From Larix kaempferi (taxonomy: Eukaryota; Streptophyta; Pinopsida; Pinales; Pinaceae): a stretch of 64,000 bases of DNA. The stretch lies in NCBI GenBank assembly GCA_027924585.1, contig BSBM01001067.1, forward strand, positions 4,672,501 to 4,736,500, in the 5' to 3' direction. Of this stretch, positions 34,363 through 46,862 are shown one piece after another; within the stretch, counting starts at the first letter, position 1; every line of letters begins with the position of its first letter. The translations under genes and the position numbers were made by a program. Below the pieces are notes generated by a model. It did no database searches. It was not told the DNA's origin and saw only the letters and a program-made list of their open reading frames with translations.

Positions 34363-35578
34363 TGTAGATTTATCAGATATGCCCACTCTGAAATTCACAG
34401 ATCCCAACTCGGTCTCAAGTCTCCCTAAAGCATATGCATGTTGCCATGTACTAAAACCCAATTCTCAATCCCCGAGAATGTATCAGCATATATACAATAG
34501 GACATAGATGTTTTGGTCAAATACCCTGGAAAAACCCTTGCAGGAAAACCAGTGAAAGAGTATGGAATATCTTTTATAATCTTAAGCAGTTTACAATAGA
34601 TACAATGGATTCAATCCAACATAAACTTATCTCTGAGCAGACGATCTCTGATGATCAAGTTTGATCTCTGATGGATAGTTGGGAAATGAGCCCCTCTAAC
34701 TGACTACGCCCTCCACTATGAATGAATGAATGAGGCTAACTGAATCCCTCTCTCAATTGAATCTATCTCTGAACTGCTATTTGACTAGGGCCTCTCACCC
34801 CTCTGCCTCCGGATCACTGTCTCGATGATGCCCTCTCTCAGATCTACTGAACTCTATCTCAGGAATGTGCCCCTCCTCTGCTAAGGAATGCGCCCTCCTC
34901 TAACCGATCAATCTCTGATCTCTCAGCTACTGAATCCTATCAAGTACTGAAGCAATCTCTGCCTCCCTGAAGGATCCACCTCTAGTGCGCCAAATCTATC
35001 TCAAATCTACGGCCTCCTCCAAACAGAAAAAGTGCCCCTCTCAGTAATGCGCCCCTTTGTTGCTGCTCTTCAATCTCTGAAGAGATCTCATGTGAATCCT
35101 CTCACACACTGGAATATTGTGCCCCCTTGGTCTCAAAAGAAACACTGCACCCTCACTCAACCAGGAGGATGCCCTCAATCACTCTCAGATGAATGTGCCC
35201 CCCTCTGCATGCACTGAATGCACCCTCACTCTCTCTCTCTTCAATCTTTGAAAAAATTCTCGAGTAACCTTTGCCCTTTGACCCTTGCCTCCTTTTATTA
35301 ATTCACTGATTGATTAGGGTTTCCAAAACCCTAATATGAGTGCGTGCAAAAATCTCGCTTTTGCATGTAAAATAACATAGTGCATTAAAAAATCTTGGAT
35401 ACAAAATTTTGCATGCATAAGGCAAAAGTCACTGAAACCTCCGCATGTCTCCAACACTAGATCCATGACACCTGGTAGAGTGTTTCTCACCCTCTACACT
35501 GATGCTTATACCGATAATGTGCCTTCATGCTAGGCATCACCACATGAAGGTCATCCCGAGATACACATATCTCTAACA
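34363..35578 (-). repeat. 5' LTR of copia B
   Basis: A 1,216-bp uninterrupted LTR, TGTTAGAG...TCTACA on the element strand, which serves as the reference for the interrupted copy at 30109-32356. Confidence 0.93.
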
Positions 35579-35879
35579 AAATATATATTATACAAAACCG
35601 CTCCCATAACACCCCACTCCCAAAAGCATTTTTAAAAGTGCAATTCCCGTTCTCACTCCCCACTCCCAACAACCTTGGTTTGTAGAGGTGAAGCGTTCAG
35701 CATTTTGAAGACACTAGAAGGTTCACATTAGCGACTCCACAATTTTAATGAGGTATGGATGCACATTTTTTCAGATTTAACGTATACAAAATTAGTGATG
35801 GAAATGTTCTACCCTTCACTGGATTTCTCGGGTAACCTGAGATCTCCAAATGAGGTCCTTAATGAAGATTGGTATAAAA

Positions 35880-36550
35880 TTGTTCCAAATTTTCATGGGT
35901 AATGATGATTCAACTTCACTACATATTTCATCTTTCGAGAAGATTATTTCAGATTTTTGTATTAAGCACAAGGATATATATATATATATATATTCTTGAT
36001 TACTTTGGAAAATAAGGAAACGGAGTGGTTTCAGGATTTGGGCAAAGGGGAAATATCTTCAATTGCAATTTTTATCAAGGTATTCCTCAAGAAATGGGAT
36101 CCTAAGTATGAAGGATCCTTAATGGACCAAATGTTTTCATCCCATGAGCCACTTTTGCGTCATATTTCAGATCTAGAAGAATTGGATGAAGAAGACAATG
36201 AAGAATTTACTGCATCTCCAAGTGAAGAATGTTTTGTTGGTGAGAGCATTCAAGCACTAATATCACCCTCCCATGAAGACAAAGATTTGGTAAGCTATAG
36301 CCTTACTCAAAATTTTAAGTTTGCTGATTTATTTATGGATGATTTTGAGAAGGATGATCTAGAAGAAAAACCCTTGGAGGGTGAGGAATTTGCAAATGTA
36401 TCTACCTCTCCATTTGATGAAGTTAAGGGTAGCCAAGGATATGAAATTATGGGCATTTTACACTTGGAAGATGATTATTGCAAGATAAACTATGGTTATC
36501 CTTGGAGCACCCTCTCTCTTGGCACATATGTTGAGGCAAGCATGCATTAA
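35880..36550 (+). pseudogene. gag fragment of a Ty3-like element with acidic tail
   Basis: In the plus strand, FHGNDDSTSLHI lies near 35910. After a (TA)n run comes an open frame of 184 codons with ITLENKETEWFQDL and FIKVFLKKWDPKYE, which fits the retrotransposon gag (PF03732-type) core. The tail from about residue 55 is very acidic (DLEELDEEDNEEF and similar), unlike the basic zinc-knuckle end of most gags. No protease or RT follows. The TA microsatellite falls inside the former coding region. Confidence 0.7.
35970..35991. repeat. (TA)n microsatellite
   Basis: About eleven TA units, within the gag fragment. Confidence 0.9.
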
Positions 36551-38827
36551 AATACTATCTTATGGCTTGAAGAGCTTGATATTTTTCCTTAGGGTGCAGC
36601 CTCTTGTGTCCATGGTTTGGACTCTTTGGAGAGAAACAACATGCAATGTAAAAGCTTAAATTCACGGTATTCAATGACGTGCACACTTCTCTAGGGCATA
36701 CTCTTCTTGGAACTTAAAATATTATTTATTGAAGGAAGATCTAACCTCCTTGGCACATTCTCCAAGGGCACACTCCTCAAATTGGTAATTTATTGGTTCA
36801 AGGTGGTTAGCATGACACATTTCACAAGGGTGCCCCATCTACTCAAAGATTATTTCATTGTTTGCCTTATCAAAGAGGTTATCATTCATGGATTGACTCG
36901 TTGTTCCACACACACATGTGGGAGCTTTGTTACATATTGAATCAAGTGTCAAAGAGTTGGTTATGGAGCACCCTAGCTCTAAGGGACTAGTTGAAGCCAC
37001 ATATACCACAAGAAGGGTCTCCTTGCACATTTTTTGAGGGTGCATTGCTTGAAGAGCACTATTTTATGATGGTCAAACTCTAACTCGTCCACACGTGGAA
37101 CCTTTTCACACATGGGAATCTCCTCTTCTTGAAGAGTTCACTTATGGAGGAATAAATTATCATTTGTGGAGTTTTCTTGCTTGGTCAAACCTCAAACGCA
37201 TCCACCTTGAGCATTGCACACGTGTGGAATCATGCTCTCTCTTGGAAGGCACATAAAGAAGAAATTGTTTGCTATTTCATGCAGAACATTGCTTGGTCAA
37301 TCACTAAACCACCTAGAAAGCGCACCCTACCTTCCTGCCTATTTTTGGAGGTGGTTTCTAGCTAACTCATTGTTTTATTATTGTTGAATTGCCTAAAGGA
37401 ATTAGCTAGATAAGAAACAATATTTTATTGTAAATGAAGTTGAGTTAAACTCTATGTAAAGAGTATCCCTCCCTCATTTATTTTCATGGTTGGATTTATG
37501 AGGATTTCTCTCCTCTTGGAGCTTTATTGGATATCTAATGGAAGGCTTGTGGAAATTATTGGGTTAATTTTTTTATAAGTGAAGCTAATATTTGTCATCT
37601 CTAATTGTTGTTGATGTATGCTAGAGATCGCTTGCAAGAACATGCTTGAGAGGCCAAGTTTTAAGGGCATATCTACCATGTTGGAAGGGATTTACATGAG
37701 CAATTTTGCCTCTTTTCTCCCTTTGTTGTTCTATTAATGAATGTTTTAGCTTGCTTCTATTGTTGTAGCTAGCCTAAAGCTTCATTGTATGACACATCAT
37801 CTTAGCATAGTTTGAGTGTGGCACATTTAGGGCCCCTACAAGTTTATTTCGTCATTATTTAACACATTAAGGCATATTGTGGCACAGCTCTATTTGTCTT
37901 AATCACTCTCAGTGTAGCCCCTTGACTCCATTTTCGCTATATTGGATAGACACTAGCCCCTTATCTTCCATCACTCCTTTTGCAACACTACCAAAAACAA
38001 TGCTTTGCTAAGCTATCTCTTCACATCACCTTGAGCTGCCTTGCCATAGTCTTAGCAATTCTATCTTAGGCAAACCCCCCTTATGTTGGAGAAGAGCCAA
38101 CCGAAAGTGAGAGGGAGTTACTGAGGTGACTGGGTAGCCCCTCTGAGTTCCCTAGGGTTGCACTTGTGTTTTAGGGCTTTACCACTTTAAGTGCAGGTTT
38201 GGGAGATAACATAAGGTAATTTTCAAAGGGCCTAAAAAGAATCTGTAAAATGGACTGGAATCAGCTTTTAGATGACCTAGTAGTTCAGATTAGTGCCAAA
38301 TCCTTTCTCCTTAGGAAGCATATTGTAGTCATAGATATTGGAGCATAGTCAAAATTGTTTTCCCTTCTAGCCTAGGTTGGAAGGGGATGTACGATAATGT
38401 AAAGCTCATATTATAATGTAATAATTATTTCCATTGGAATATAAGACTCATATTTCTTGCAAAGAAAAATTAGAAATTAAAAGTTCGCTAATTACAGGCT
38501 GTCCTTTTCATAATGCATTAATACCCCCTCATTATGCTTAAATATCTCTACTTTAGGCAGAAATAGGTGGAACCCACCATTTAAGCCTAATTTAAAGGAA
38601 AATCCATGGTTTTTGAAGTGTTGTGTCTCTGTAAAGGGGAAGGCCCTTTTCTGCTATGAATTCTATTTTACTACTTGCATATGGCAAGTCTAGTCATACC
38701 AAGTGCAAACTGTCATATGAAGTGTCATAGGAAGTGCCCTTACCATTGGTACACAGGGTCTTACACTCACCAGCTAGAAGAAAGAAAGATGACCAGCATG
38801 GGCCTTTTATTCGTTACAACACATAAA
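36551..38827. other. spacer, nothing recognised
   Basis: No supportable gene. Repeated words such as AAGGGTGCCCC and GGGCACACTC suggest old retroelement sequence downstream of the gag fragment. No LTR pair was found. Confidence 0.4.
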
Positions 38828-38830
38828 CAT

Positions 38831-39429
38831 ATCATTTGACCAAGTTATCATTTCCCAATGCATCACCATATTGTGATCCTGTAATGTACCATCAAGAGCA
38901 TACCAGTAACCAAATACAGATATTATTATGAAGAAACAGATTTAATTTTTTAAAATAAGACCAGCCATAGACACCATGCATAGACATATCAAATGATTGC
39001 ATTTATGTGTCAATTTTAGAACAAAGATTTTCTAAAATGAGAGAGAACTGTGAGCAGACAGTTTTGTAGAAAATTTCAATATTTTCCTGGCGACCAACCA
39101 GTATTGCTAATAGCAACAAATAGCAGGTTTATTTTGGAGCAGACCGCCTACATTGAAGGTAGAAAAATTAGAAACGCATCATTTGAACCAGTCATCATTT
39201 TATAATGCATCACCTTCTTGTGATACTATAATGGCCCATCGAGGATTCGAGAGCATACCAAATACAGATATTCTTATGAAAAAGAAAAAATCACCTTCAA
39301 ACATAAAACCAGCCATAGACACCATGCTTAGAAATATGAAATGATTGCAATCATGTGTCAATTTTAGAACAATGATTTTCTAAAATGAAAGATAACTGTG
39401 AGTAGACAGTTCTATAGGAAATTTCAAAC
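38831..39429. repeat. 250-bp direct duplication, 347 bp apart
   Basis: 38831-39080 matches 39178-39429 over its length (shared: CCAGCCATAGACACCATGC, TGTGTCAATTTTAGAACAA), with scattered substitutions and small indels. About 97 bp of unique sequence separates the copies. Neither copy codes for anything recognisable. Confidence 0.85.
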
Positions 39430-39816
39430 TTCTGCCAGAAACATTTAGAAATAAATCCTCCCTTTACTAGTAAAAAATAGAAGATTGTAACAGCAGCAAC
39501 CATCTACTCATGGTTAGAAGAACAGAGCTTTCAAGCTTCTAATTGGTGGGATGCAGGTGCACAACAGTCCACTTCCAAAGTCTTCACAGTGTTCTTCCAT
39601 GTGCACAAGTACTTCACAAAAGTTGTGTTTTCTATCATACTTGACATAGTCTTGAAGGAGATCCTTCGAGGGCATTTATAACACCTCAAATGACATTTGA
39701 ATTAATTTGTAAGGCTGTCCGATCACTTTCTCCAAGCCCTTCAATTCATGCTTACTTAGCACTTTGATTTGTCCTCATGTGGGGCATCCTCTCCTTTGTC
39801 CCTATTAGACTTTGGA

Positions 39817-40052
39817 AACTTGTGTATTTTTCCCTTATAGGCTTTTGCTTTTTATGCTTTTCTTTTGAATTTATTAGGCCTCTTTTGTGGGTTCCTCCTC
39901 AAGTTTATGTGGACTGTTTTTGCCAAGTCCAAACCACTGTGTATTCTTCCCTTATAGGTTTGCCTTTTTTATGTTTTTATTTTGATTTTATTAGTGCCCT
40001 TTTGTGGGCTCCTCCTCAAGTTTAAGTGGACTGTTTTTGCCCAAGTCCAAAC
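39817..40052. repeat. 117-bp tandem duplication
   Basis: The segments starting TGTGTATT at 39821 and 39938 repeat head to tail, each ending in TGGACTGTTTTTGC and CAAGTCCAAAC. Confidence 0.88.
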
Positions 40053-40243
40053 TTTCCTCTTTAACAATCGAGAGGATCTAAAGGAGATCTCCTCTTTAGA
40101 TACAACGCTGTAACAGAGAGTGGCTCAGATTGCAATGCAATTAAAGACCATACAAAGATAAAGTTGTAATGGACCTAACCATTCTAGAAGGATGCTTATC
40201 ATAGTCGATTTTTACTAATTTAACAAAATGTTAAAAGTCAAAG

Positions 40244-40440
40244 GTATGCTTCTGACTGCAATGTGAATGACTACGGAATCAAATATTTAAGCTTCAAAAG
40301 AATGAACAAATCCCATATCAAACACACAAATAGTATGCCTGTGACTGTAATTCCAATGAATATAGAGTCGAACAGACAAGCTCAAATATTTAAGCTTCAG
40401 TAGAATGAACAAATCCAATATCAAACACACAAATCCAGTC
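40244..40440. repeat. tandem duplication of about 90-105 bp
   Basis: GTATGCTTCTGACTG (40244) and GTATGCCTGTGACTG (40333) start two copies that share AAATATTTAAGCTTCA and CATATCAAACACACAAAT-type ends. An indel of about 16 bp distinguishes them. Confidence 0.8.
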
Positions 40441-40931
40441 TATCATACCTGTACAAACATGACAGGAACTGAGAGTTGTAGTAGAGTTTCATCTCTTATT
40501 GCTCCATTTACACCCTAGCACAAGACAGCAGTATAAATCAAAACTCTCTTTATATGTGTAACAGACATCATTTTCCAGACTCTGCTTATGACAGAAAATC
40601 TACGGAACTCTTCCAGAGTAATTTTCTCAGATTAACAAATCAAAACATAAAAACACACCCTCAGTAAAAGATGTCCAAATTTTCCACTGCGATGTCATTA
40701 AATTTGCTTTCAGATTCTCATCAATGAATGTGAATTTCAATAATCTGCTAGAGTTTATATACCATCTGAATGCTTATTTCTCAAGACATGGCACATAATA
40801 TAACAAAGTAATGCATCAACTAGTGTAAAATTAATTAAAGGGAAGCATATAGAACTCATACATTACCCTAGACAATACTCTAATGAGCAATGGAAGGACG
40901 TTGTGATAGTAGGAATAAAAGAACATTCATA

Positions 40932-41327
40932 TGTTGAGATGTTGAAAATGGTGTAAGCTTCACTTTTGGTCACAGCAGACCCTATATTGTGTCATTTATT
41001 ATATTTAGGTCTGGTTAAGGCTGACCTAGTGAATGTTGGCCCATAACCCCTCTTGGGAAAATCACTCCACGTCTTGAGTTGTCTATATATACACCATCTC
41101 TCATTTGTACTATTCATTCAAATGGATTCTTTCCATCATTAATAAAGTGCTGTGCCTAAGAGCACCATCAAAGTGTTCTGCTCTCTTGTGCTTAGTTTAT
41201 TTTTCTTTAGCACACTTATGCTTGGGTTTATTTTCTCTCTCCAGTGTTATTTTGCCCTAATGATGATTTATTATCTTTACTGCAGAATTTCAGTTTGTGT
41301 TGGTTCCATACAATTCCCTTCTCAACA
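40932..41327 (+). mobile_element. LTR with adjacent primer-binding site
   Basis: It starts TGTTGAGA and ends TCTCAACA, an inverted pair typical of LTR ends, and has a TATA box (CTATATATACAC near 41082). TGGTTTCAAAG directly after the end (41328) resembles a degenerate initiator-Met primer site. This would be a plus-strand 5' LTR of 396 bp. No matching second LTR or clear gag was found downstream, so the element is truncated. Confidence 0.6.
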
Positions 41328-41338
41328 TGGTTTCAAAG

Positions 41339-43720
41339 TAGGTGTGAAACTCAACTATGTTATGGTTGAGCCTTTCGAAAAAACGTCCTAGTTTCGAGGA
41401 ATGTTTGTTAGATGATATAACCACCAAGCACATAATCAAAGGACGGTCTTGTTATGCCATGGCATACTGCATAGGCATACTTGGACTTATTTTTGCTTCA
41501 CTCTATTGATGTATTCCAAACTGCTGTGGCTCGTTTTTCTACTTATGGACCTTCTATGTGAATGAGTGGTGTGATGACCATGAGTGATGTTATATTTCTG
41601 CCTTGCTCTTCTACTATGCCTTTTCAGATGATGATGACGTATTACTTGATGTTGTACTATGCTGTCTACTGCCACTTCATGGTATATTGTAATTGATTGT
41701 TTTGATGAGTATAGCTAGTAGTACCTTGCATAGGTTGACGAGAGCGAAGGTTGGTGGTTTGATGACATACCATGCACCAAGTACTACTTCTAATTTGGTA
41801 TTTCTAAGAAATATTCCCCCTCCTTTGGTTCCATGTTTTAGCCCTTCATCCACACCACTCCATCTCTTGTTCGCATCCCATTGGTTTGAAGTTGATTGAT
41901 TGACTCTTGTTCTCTCCCTTTGTGGATCCGTCACCATCTATGCTTTACTATTACATAACTGTGTCTAAGGGTTGTTGTGTTGTAGTGAATCCTCAGTCCA
42001 GGAAGCTTTTGGGTAGATCCCTGTGGCCGGCTATCAATAGTCAGGAAGAACTACAATTGAGCAATGCCTTCTCCTGAGATCCAAAATTTCACATGCTATC
42101 ATAATAAAATGGTTAACGATTGGAGAAATAGGTTATCCCTGTTGGGGCTATAAACGCTCGCTGGCAACAAGGCAATGCCTATTTGCATATAAATGATTAC
42201 TGTGGCAACTATGACGGGGCTATGGACACTTGCTAGCAACAGAGCTAAAATCGTGTCATCACTAGTATACGAAAGGTGTAAAACCACAGCCAGTATCCTT
42301 CAATACGTTAATCCTATGCAAAACAAAAAGTGAAAAGAAAAGAAAAAGTTAAATAAAGGAAAATATCACTGCTAGGATCAAATGAGAGGTACATCATAAC
42401 ACACCCCTTTGTGTTGACACATGTTACTATTTTTTGGTTGATTGGCACAGATCACAAAGGAATCCTTGAACCCCTTACCATGAGTTAGACAGTTGATTAA
42501 AGCCAATCCACTTCCTAAACCACTTGTGAGTTATCCATCTCCACCCCAAAGAAGAACTAGTCCTTTCATAAATACTTTGTTATATTTTCGCATGGTACTG
42601 GTGTGTTATTTTAATCCAGCGAATCTGTTTGAAAATACCTATGGCATATATCTTAATGTTTTCATGACTATGCTATATGAAGACACACACTTAAACAATT
42701 AAATGCATTATATCTAATAAGTACATTGATTCTGCAGATGTACACTAATACTACTATTACTGGTTCATCTGGGACATTTCATAGCAGCAATACAGTAGTA
42801 TATCAAATTCTCAATCATACAGATTCATCATCATGCCTCCATCAGAGTTATTCAATGGATTATGTGATTGTTGGTGCCATTCTGTGTGTAGTCAGTCATG
42901 TCACTGAGGGACATGTTGCCAATCTTCTGTTGTACATGGGAATTGTGCATTCTAAGCACATATTTGGATACCCATTTGGCCATTTATCTATGTATATGCC
43001 ACTCGATTGGTCACTAATACCATAGACTAGTCATTATTGTAGGATCGTGGACCCATTGCACAGCGTTCTATAACCAGATTTTCATGATCGGGCATGGCTT
43101 TCATGCACATGTTTTCCAAGTCTACTGATGGTTTGGATACCCATTTGGCTATTCTATGAACCTACTAAGTCAGGTTGCAGAGTACTTCTCCAGATTAGTC
43201 AATTTGACCAAGTTTGCCCTTTTCAGCAGTTTGACTTGGTCAACCCAGCAGAGCAGCACGCCAGAAGCAGGTGCCAACATCAATGAGTAGTATTCTTGAT
43301 TCTAGGAGTCACTGTGATCCTTTTCCCCTTGGTTTCATGTTAGTTTTGGATTAATAGGCCTTTAATTAAAACTTTTCCTAAGTTTTAGTTTAGAAAGCCT
43401 AAGTTTGATTTACATTAGTCGGAACAGAGCTACAAAGGCATTTTTGGGGAGTTTTAGTTTAAAAAGCCTAAGTTTGATTTACATTAGTCGGAACAGAGCT
43501 ACAAAAGCATTTTTGGGGTGATCTGAGCATAGGTATGGGCACATATGGTCTTCAAAGGATGTTTAAACTTTAAAGTTTAAACTCATCACGTACAGTTTCC
43601 CCTTTCAGTTCACATGGCTATATACATTTTTGCATTAATGGCATTTAATTAAAACTTTTTCCTAACTTTTAATTTAAAAATGCCTAAGCATAGTTTAGTT
43701 AATAATTAAGCCATTGTGAG
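41339..43720. other. spacer with short repeats, no gene recognised
   Basis: Several short frames (for example 42726-43025, 99 codons) match nothing I know. GGGGCTATAAACGCTCGCTGGCAACA near 42143 recurs in diverged form about 73 bp later near 42216 (motif given in part). A 69-bp tandem duplication is listed separately. Confidence 0.4.
43381..43518. repeat. 69-bp tandem duplication
   Basis: Two nearly identical units, 43381-43449 and 43450-43518, each run from AGTTTTAGTTTA to TTTTTGGGG. A degraded third copy of the beginning appears near 43667. Confidence 0.92.
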
Positions 43721-43724
43721 GGGT

Positions 43725-44085
43725 GGCAGGAGTTAGCGGGATCATATTTGATCCCGGAGGAAAATGGACTCATATGCTTGGACTTTAGGAATAAAAACTA
43801 ACAATGAAGCGGAATGGTTGGCTCTTTATCAAGGTATGGAAATGGTCTCTCAGTTAAGCATCATAAGTCTTTATGTATTTGGAGACTCCAAGCAAGTGAT
43901 TCAAAAAATGCGTAATCGCTTAAGGAAAATCCATCAACCTGCGAAAGGATCCAGAAGCGTATTATAAACCTCGTCAAGCCCGTCAATGTGGTTTTTTATC
44001 ATGTTATAAGAGAGAACAATAGTTTGGCTGATGAATTAGCCAATATAGGCTCCAAGAAGGAACAAGGAATAATAGATTATATGAA
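43725..44085 (+). pseudogene. RNase H domain relict of a retroelement
   Basis: Across three frames the plus strand reads SGIIFDPGGK, then LGIKTNNEAEWLALYQGMEM and VFGDSKQVIQKM, then NVVFYHVIRENNSLADELAN. This is the order of conserved parts in RNase H domains (acidic residues in the NNEAE, GDS and ADELAN motifs). Such domains end many plant LINEs and some Ty3 elements. The RT that should precede it is not visible. Confidence 0.75.
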
Positions 44086-44093
44086 CCAATTTA

Positions 44094-45052
44094 ATGTTAG
44101 AAAATGGATTTTGTGACCCGGATCAAAGGAGACTTCTCAACAATTCCCAAGGGGCTGCTAGCAATATGAAAAACAAAATAGGAAAAAAAGGAAATGATAT
44201 GACTCTCGAGTTAGGCAACCCCGTGAGTCATCATTATTGGCATACATCTGGCAAGCCACATGCAACTTGGGCACAAGGCAGGTCAGTTTTTGAGGTCGGC
44301 AGGCAAGCTCAGGGATTAAATGCCATTGAAGGCATTTGTCGAACTTACCCTCTCTCCGTGCAAGCTCGCACATATGCTCTGAAGGATAGTAATTGTGAAG
44401 GGAAAGGTGAGGCGATGGAACTTTATAATGCATCGGGAGCAGTTCAGAAGGCTATTTCTCTTGATCTAGAAGCCCGGAAGGGACCGCAAGATTTAGAATG
44501 TGAAGCGTAGGAGACGATAGTGGATTACTTAAAACTTGTGGAACTTTCCTTGAATCAAGAGAATCCCTCCGCGCTCTCTTGTGGATTTTCATTCAGTCTT
44601 AACACCCTTGGGAAATCCCTCTCTGTGTATGAAAACCAGTTCGAGCAATCCTCAAACGACAATCATCTCTCTTTCGAAGAAGAGACTGAATCAGACATGT
44701 CTTCCTGGATGGAGATATTTGCGAATTTCAGGGAAATATGGAAGATTATAAGAGTATGCTCAGGGTGGTCCATGAATCTGCTAGGAGGGTTCTTCAGTTC
44801 ATCTCTTCTTTGATGGAGGAAGCGCACCACAACTCTCACCGTCTAGCTTGTATAGAGTCCCGTATCGAAGACCTGGATGGAAACAAGAGGGTGCTTATGG
44901 CGTCAATGGAAGAAGTCAAAAAGGAGTTAAACGAACTGGTAAAAATGAGCCACTGCAGCCATTATCAGGATTCGCCTTACAATGAAGCTTTGCCTATGGA
45001 TGAAGCGTCTATTTTGCAGCCAATTTATGGATTTCCAGGCAAGCATGAATAG
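44094..45052 (+). pseudogene. unrecognised ORFs downstream of RNase H
   Basis: Three overlapping or adjoining frames (44094-44510, 138 codons; 44520-44813, 97; 44738-45052, 104) look like one reading frame of about 310 codons broken by a stop near 44508 and a frameshift near 44740. The last part, from MEDYKSMLRVVHESARR to EEVKKELNELVKM, is amphipathic and probably coiled coil. I do not recognise any domain. Its position directly after RNase H suggests a retroelement protein, perhaps a gag-like one of an adjacent element. Confidence 0.4.
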
Positions 45053-45059
45053 AAGGATG

Positions 45060-45610
45060 TTCCTACCTAGTAATTAAATTTGCATGTATTTTTGTGTTTT
45101 TCTTTGTAGGCAGTTCATCAGGGTCTATAGTACCATGCCCTGGAAAAGGATGAGAAACTGGTTGGAAATTTTTGGCAATATAACAAATTATATGCAAAAG
45201 GATTATTGTCACCAGAAGACAGAATTTTGAAACTTTTTCTCCTGCAGACTCTTGGTAAAGAATGGTTGTGCTCAGCCTTTTTATAATATAAATCCTTTTT
45301 GTTTCTGTTTTAAAAAAATAATTAATCCATTGTGAGAAATTTTCAGTGATGATTTGACATGATGGATCACTTTTAGGGATTATGTGGACGCTTCCTAGTG
45401 GCTTACAGGTGATCAATGGACTTCTTTGATGACATGGCACTCTCGTATACATGTGTCATTGTTTTAGAGGCAAATTCATGAGCTTATTTTCTATGTGGTA
45501 GATACTAGTCGTTTTATTCTAACATGTGTGAAAGATATTCATCCTAGTTGTTACCCTCCAGATCTTCTGCACTGTGCCATACCAGATACACCAAGGAGGA
45601 GGGGTCTTTT
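45060..45610. other. spacer left of copia C
   Basis: No gene. A T-rich stretch ending TTTTTCTTTGTAG near 45109 looks like a 3' splice site directly after the ORFs. An AT-rich A-run near 45310 could be an old poly(A) tail. Confidence 0.35.
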
Positions 45611-46583
45611 TGTTAGATTTTCTAACCCCAAAAATAGATAAATATTTCCTAGTGATCCTTGCTAAAATAATTAATTTTAGCTCATTGAATAATTTACACT
45701 TGCTGGAATCTATTAGCACAAATCTAAGTAGAAGCGATTTCAATGAAACATATCTACATTAGAAAATAACGCACAGAATTTGTGGCCTTCAAATCAGCTT
45801 TTCATTCATTAATTTCCATGCTTACAAGGACTCCCTTACTAGGAAAATGGCCACGAGAAAATACAACAGCAAACCTGGCAAAATGCCCTTTTTCCAACTG
45901 CAAAACTACCCAGCAAACCTTGTTGTACGCTGGTTTGCCGTACGACCTGAACGGCACTGCTGTACGGCTCGTATGAATTGTACGATCAATCTGTGCTTGC
46001 GAATCTACCCACAAAGACGTGCCCTACACACTATTCTCCCACGGCTCTATCTGCACAGCCGCGACCTACTAATTGCTTACACGCATCTTTGTCCGTCAAT
46101 ACTACTGCGAATCAGTACGACTTACATACAAACAGCTACCTGCTTGGAACCTCTGCCTAGCTGGTACGGTTCCCCTGGAAAATTTCCCTATCTGTTGCTA
46201 TCTCTCTCTACCAAATCTAGAAAGTAGAAAGTCCCTCTTCTCTCCACCTCAATGCTTGAGATTCACTCTTGTGATGGTGTGTCTTCTCCTCTCACCTTGG
46301 CTGCCTTTTATACTATTGGGATGAACCAAAACCCTAACTCCAATGGCTAAGATTAGATCTCACTAACTTGAGATCAATGGTTGAGATTCATTTAATTAAC
46401 TTAAAACACTAATGCAAAAAATTTAGGCATCTCTCCAAATTAGCCCCAATTAATCTAAAACAACATTCACTTTAATAATTGACTTTAATAAAGTGAAATT
46501 CCTAGGTTCCTAAGAGGTATTAATTACGATTTCCATAAGACACAAACTCATGGAAATACCCATCTGAGCTACAAATATCAACA
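45611..46583 (-). repeat. 3' LTR of copia C
   Basis: 973 bp, plus-strand ends TGTTAGATTTTC and TATCAACA. A purine tract (GCTAAGAGGGAG on the minus strand) abuts its right end. Confidence 0.88.
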
Positions 46584-46862
46584 CTCCCTCTTAGCGAGGA
46601 AGGTATTCTCTACCACTACTACCTTATCTTTTAAGAAGACAAACTTCTCTTTCACCAAGGGCTTGGTGAGAATGTTTACAACCTACTCATACGGGGAAAT
46701 GTATTGGAGCTTGACTGCTCCCTTCAGGACCCTATCTCGGATGAAGTGATATTTGATCTCAATATGCTTGGACCTGTCATGGAACACTAGATTCTCAAAG
46801 AGTTTGATAAAACTTTGAGTATCGCAGTGAATCATCGTAGGCTCCAACTCCTGACCAAATAA

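Larger units (their letters stand above)
30109..35578 (-). mobile_element. Ty1-copia-type element B, gag-only, with nested insertion
   Basis: LTRs at 34363-35578 (5') and 30109-32356 (3', enlarged by an insertion) are flanked by the perfect duplication AAATA (30104-30108, 35579-35583). The PBS for initiator-Met tRNA is at 34351-34362 and a purine tract abuts 32357. The internal region is only about 2.0 kb and codes for gag and a protease-like remnant. Integrase, RT and RNase H are absent, so it depended on other elements for movement. Confidence 0.92.

Noticed and set aside
42726-43025. 99-codon frame as a possible small gene
   Set aside because: No recognisable motif or gene signals; the length is unremarkable for the region.
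45070-45110. Short intron after the unknown ORFs
   Set aside because: GT...AG ends with a T-rich tract exist, but about 40 bp is too short for a typical plant intron, so it is only mentioned as a possible acceptor.
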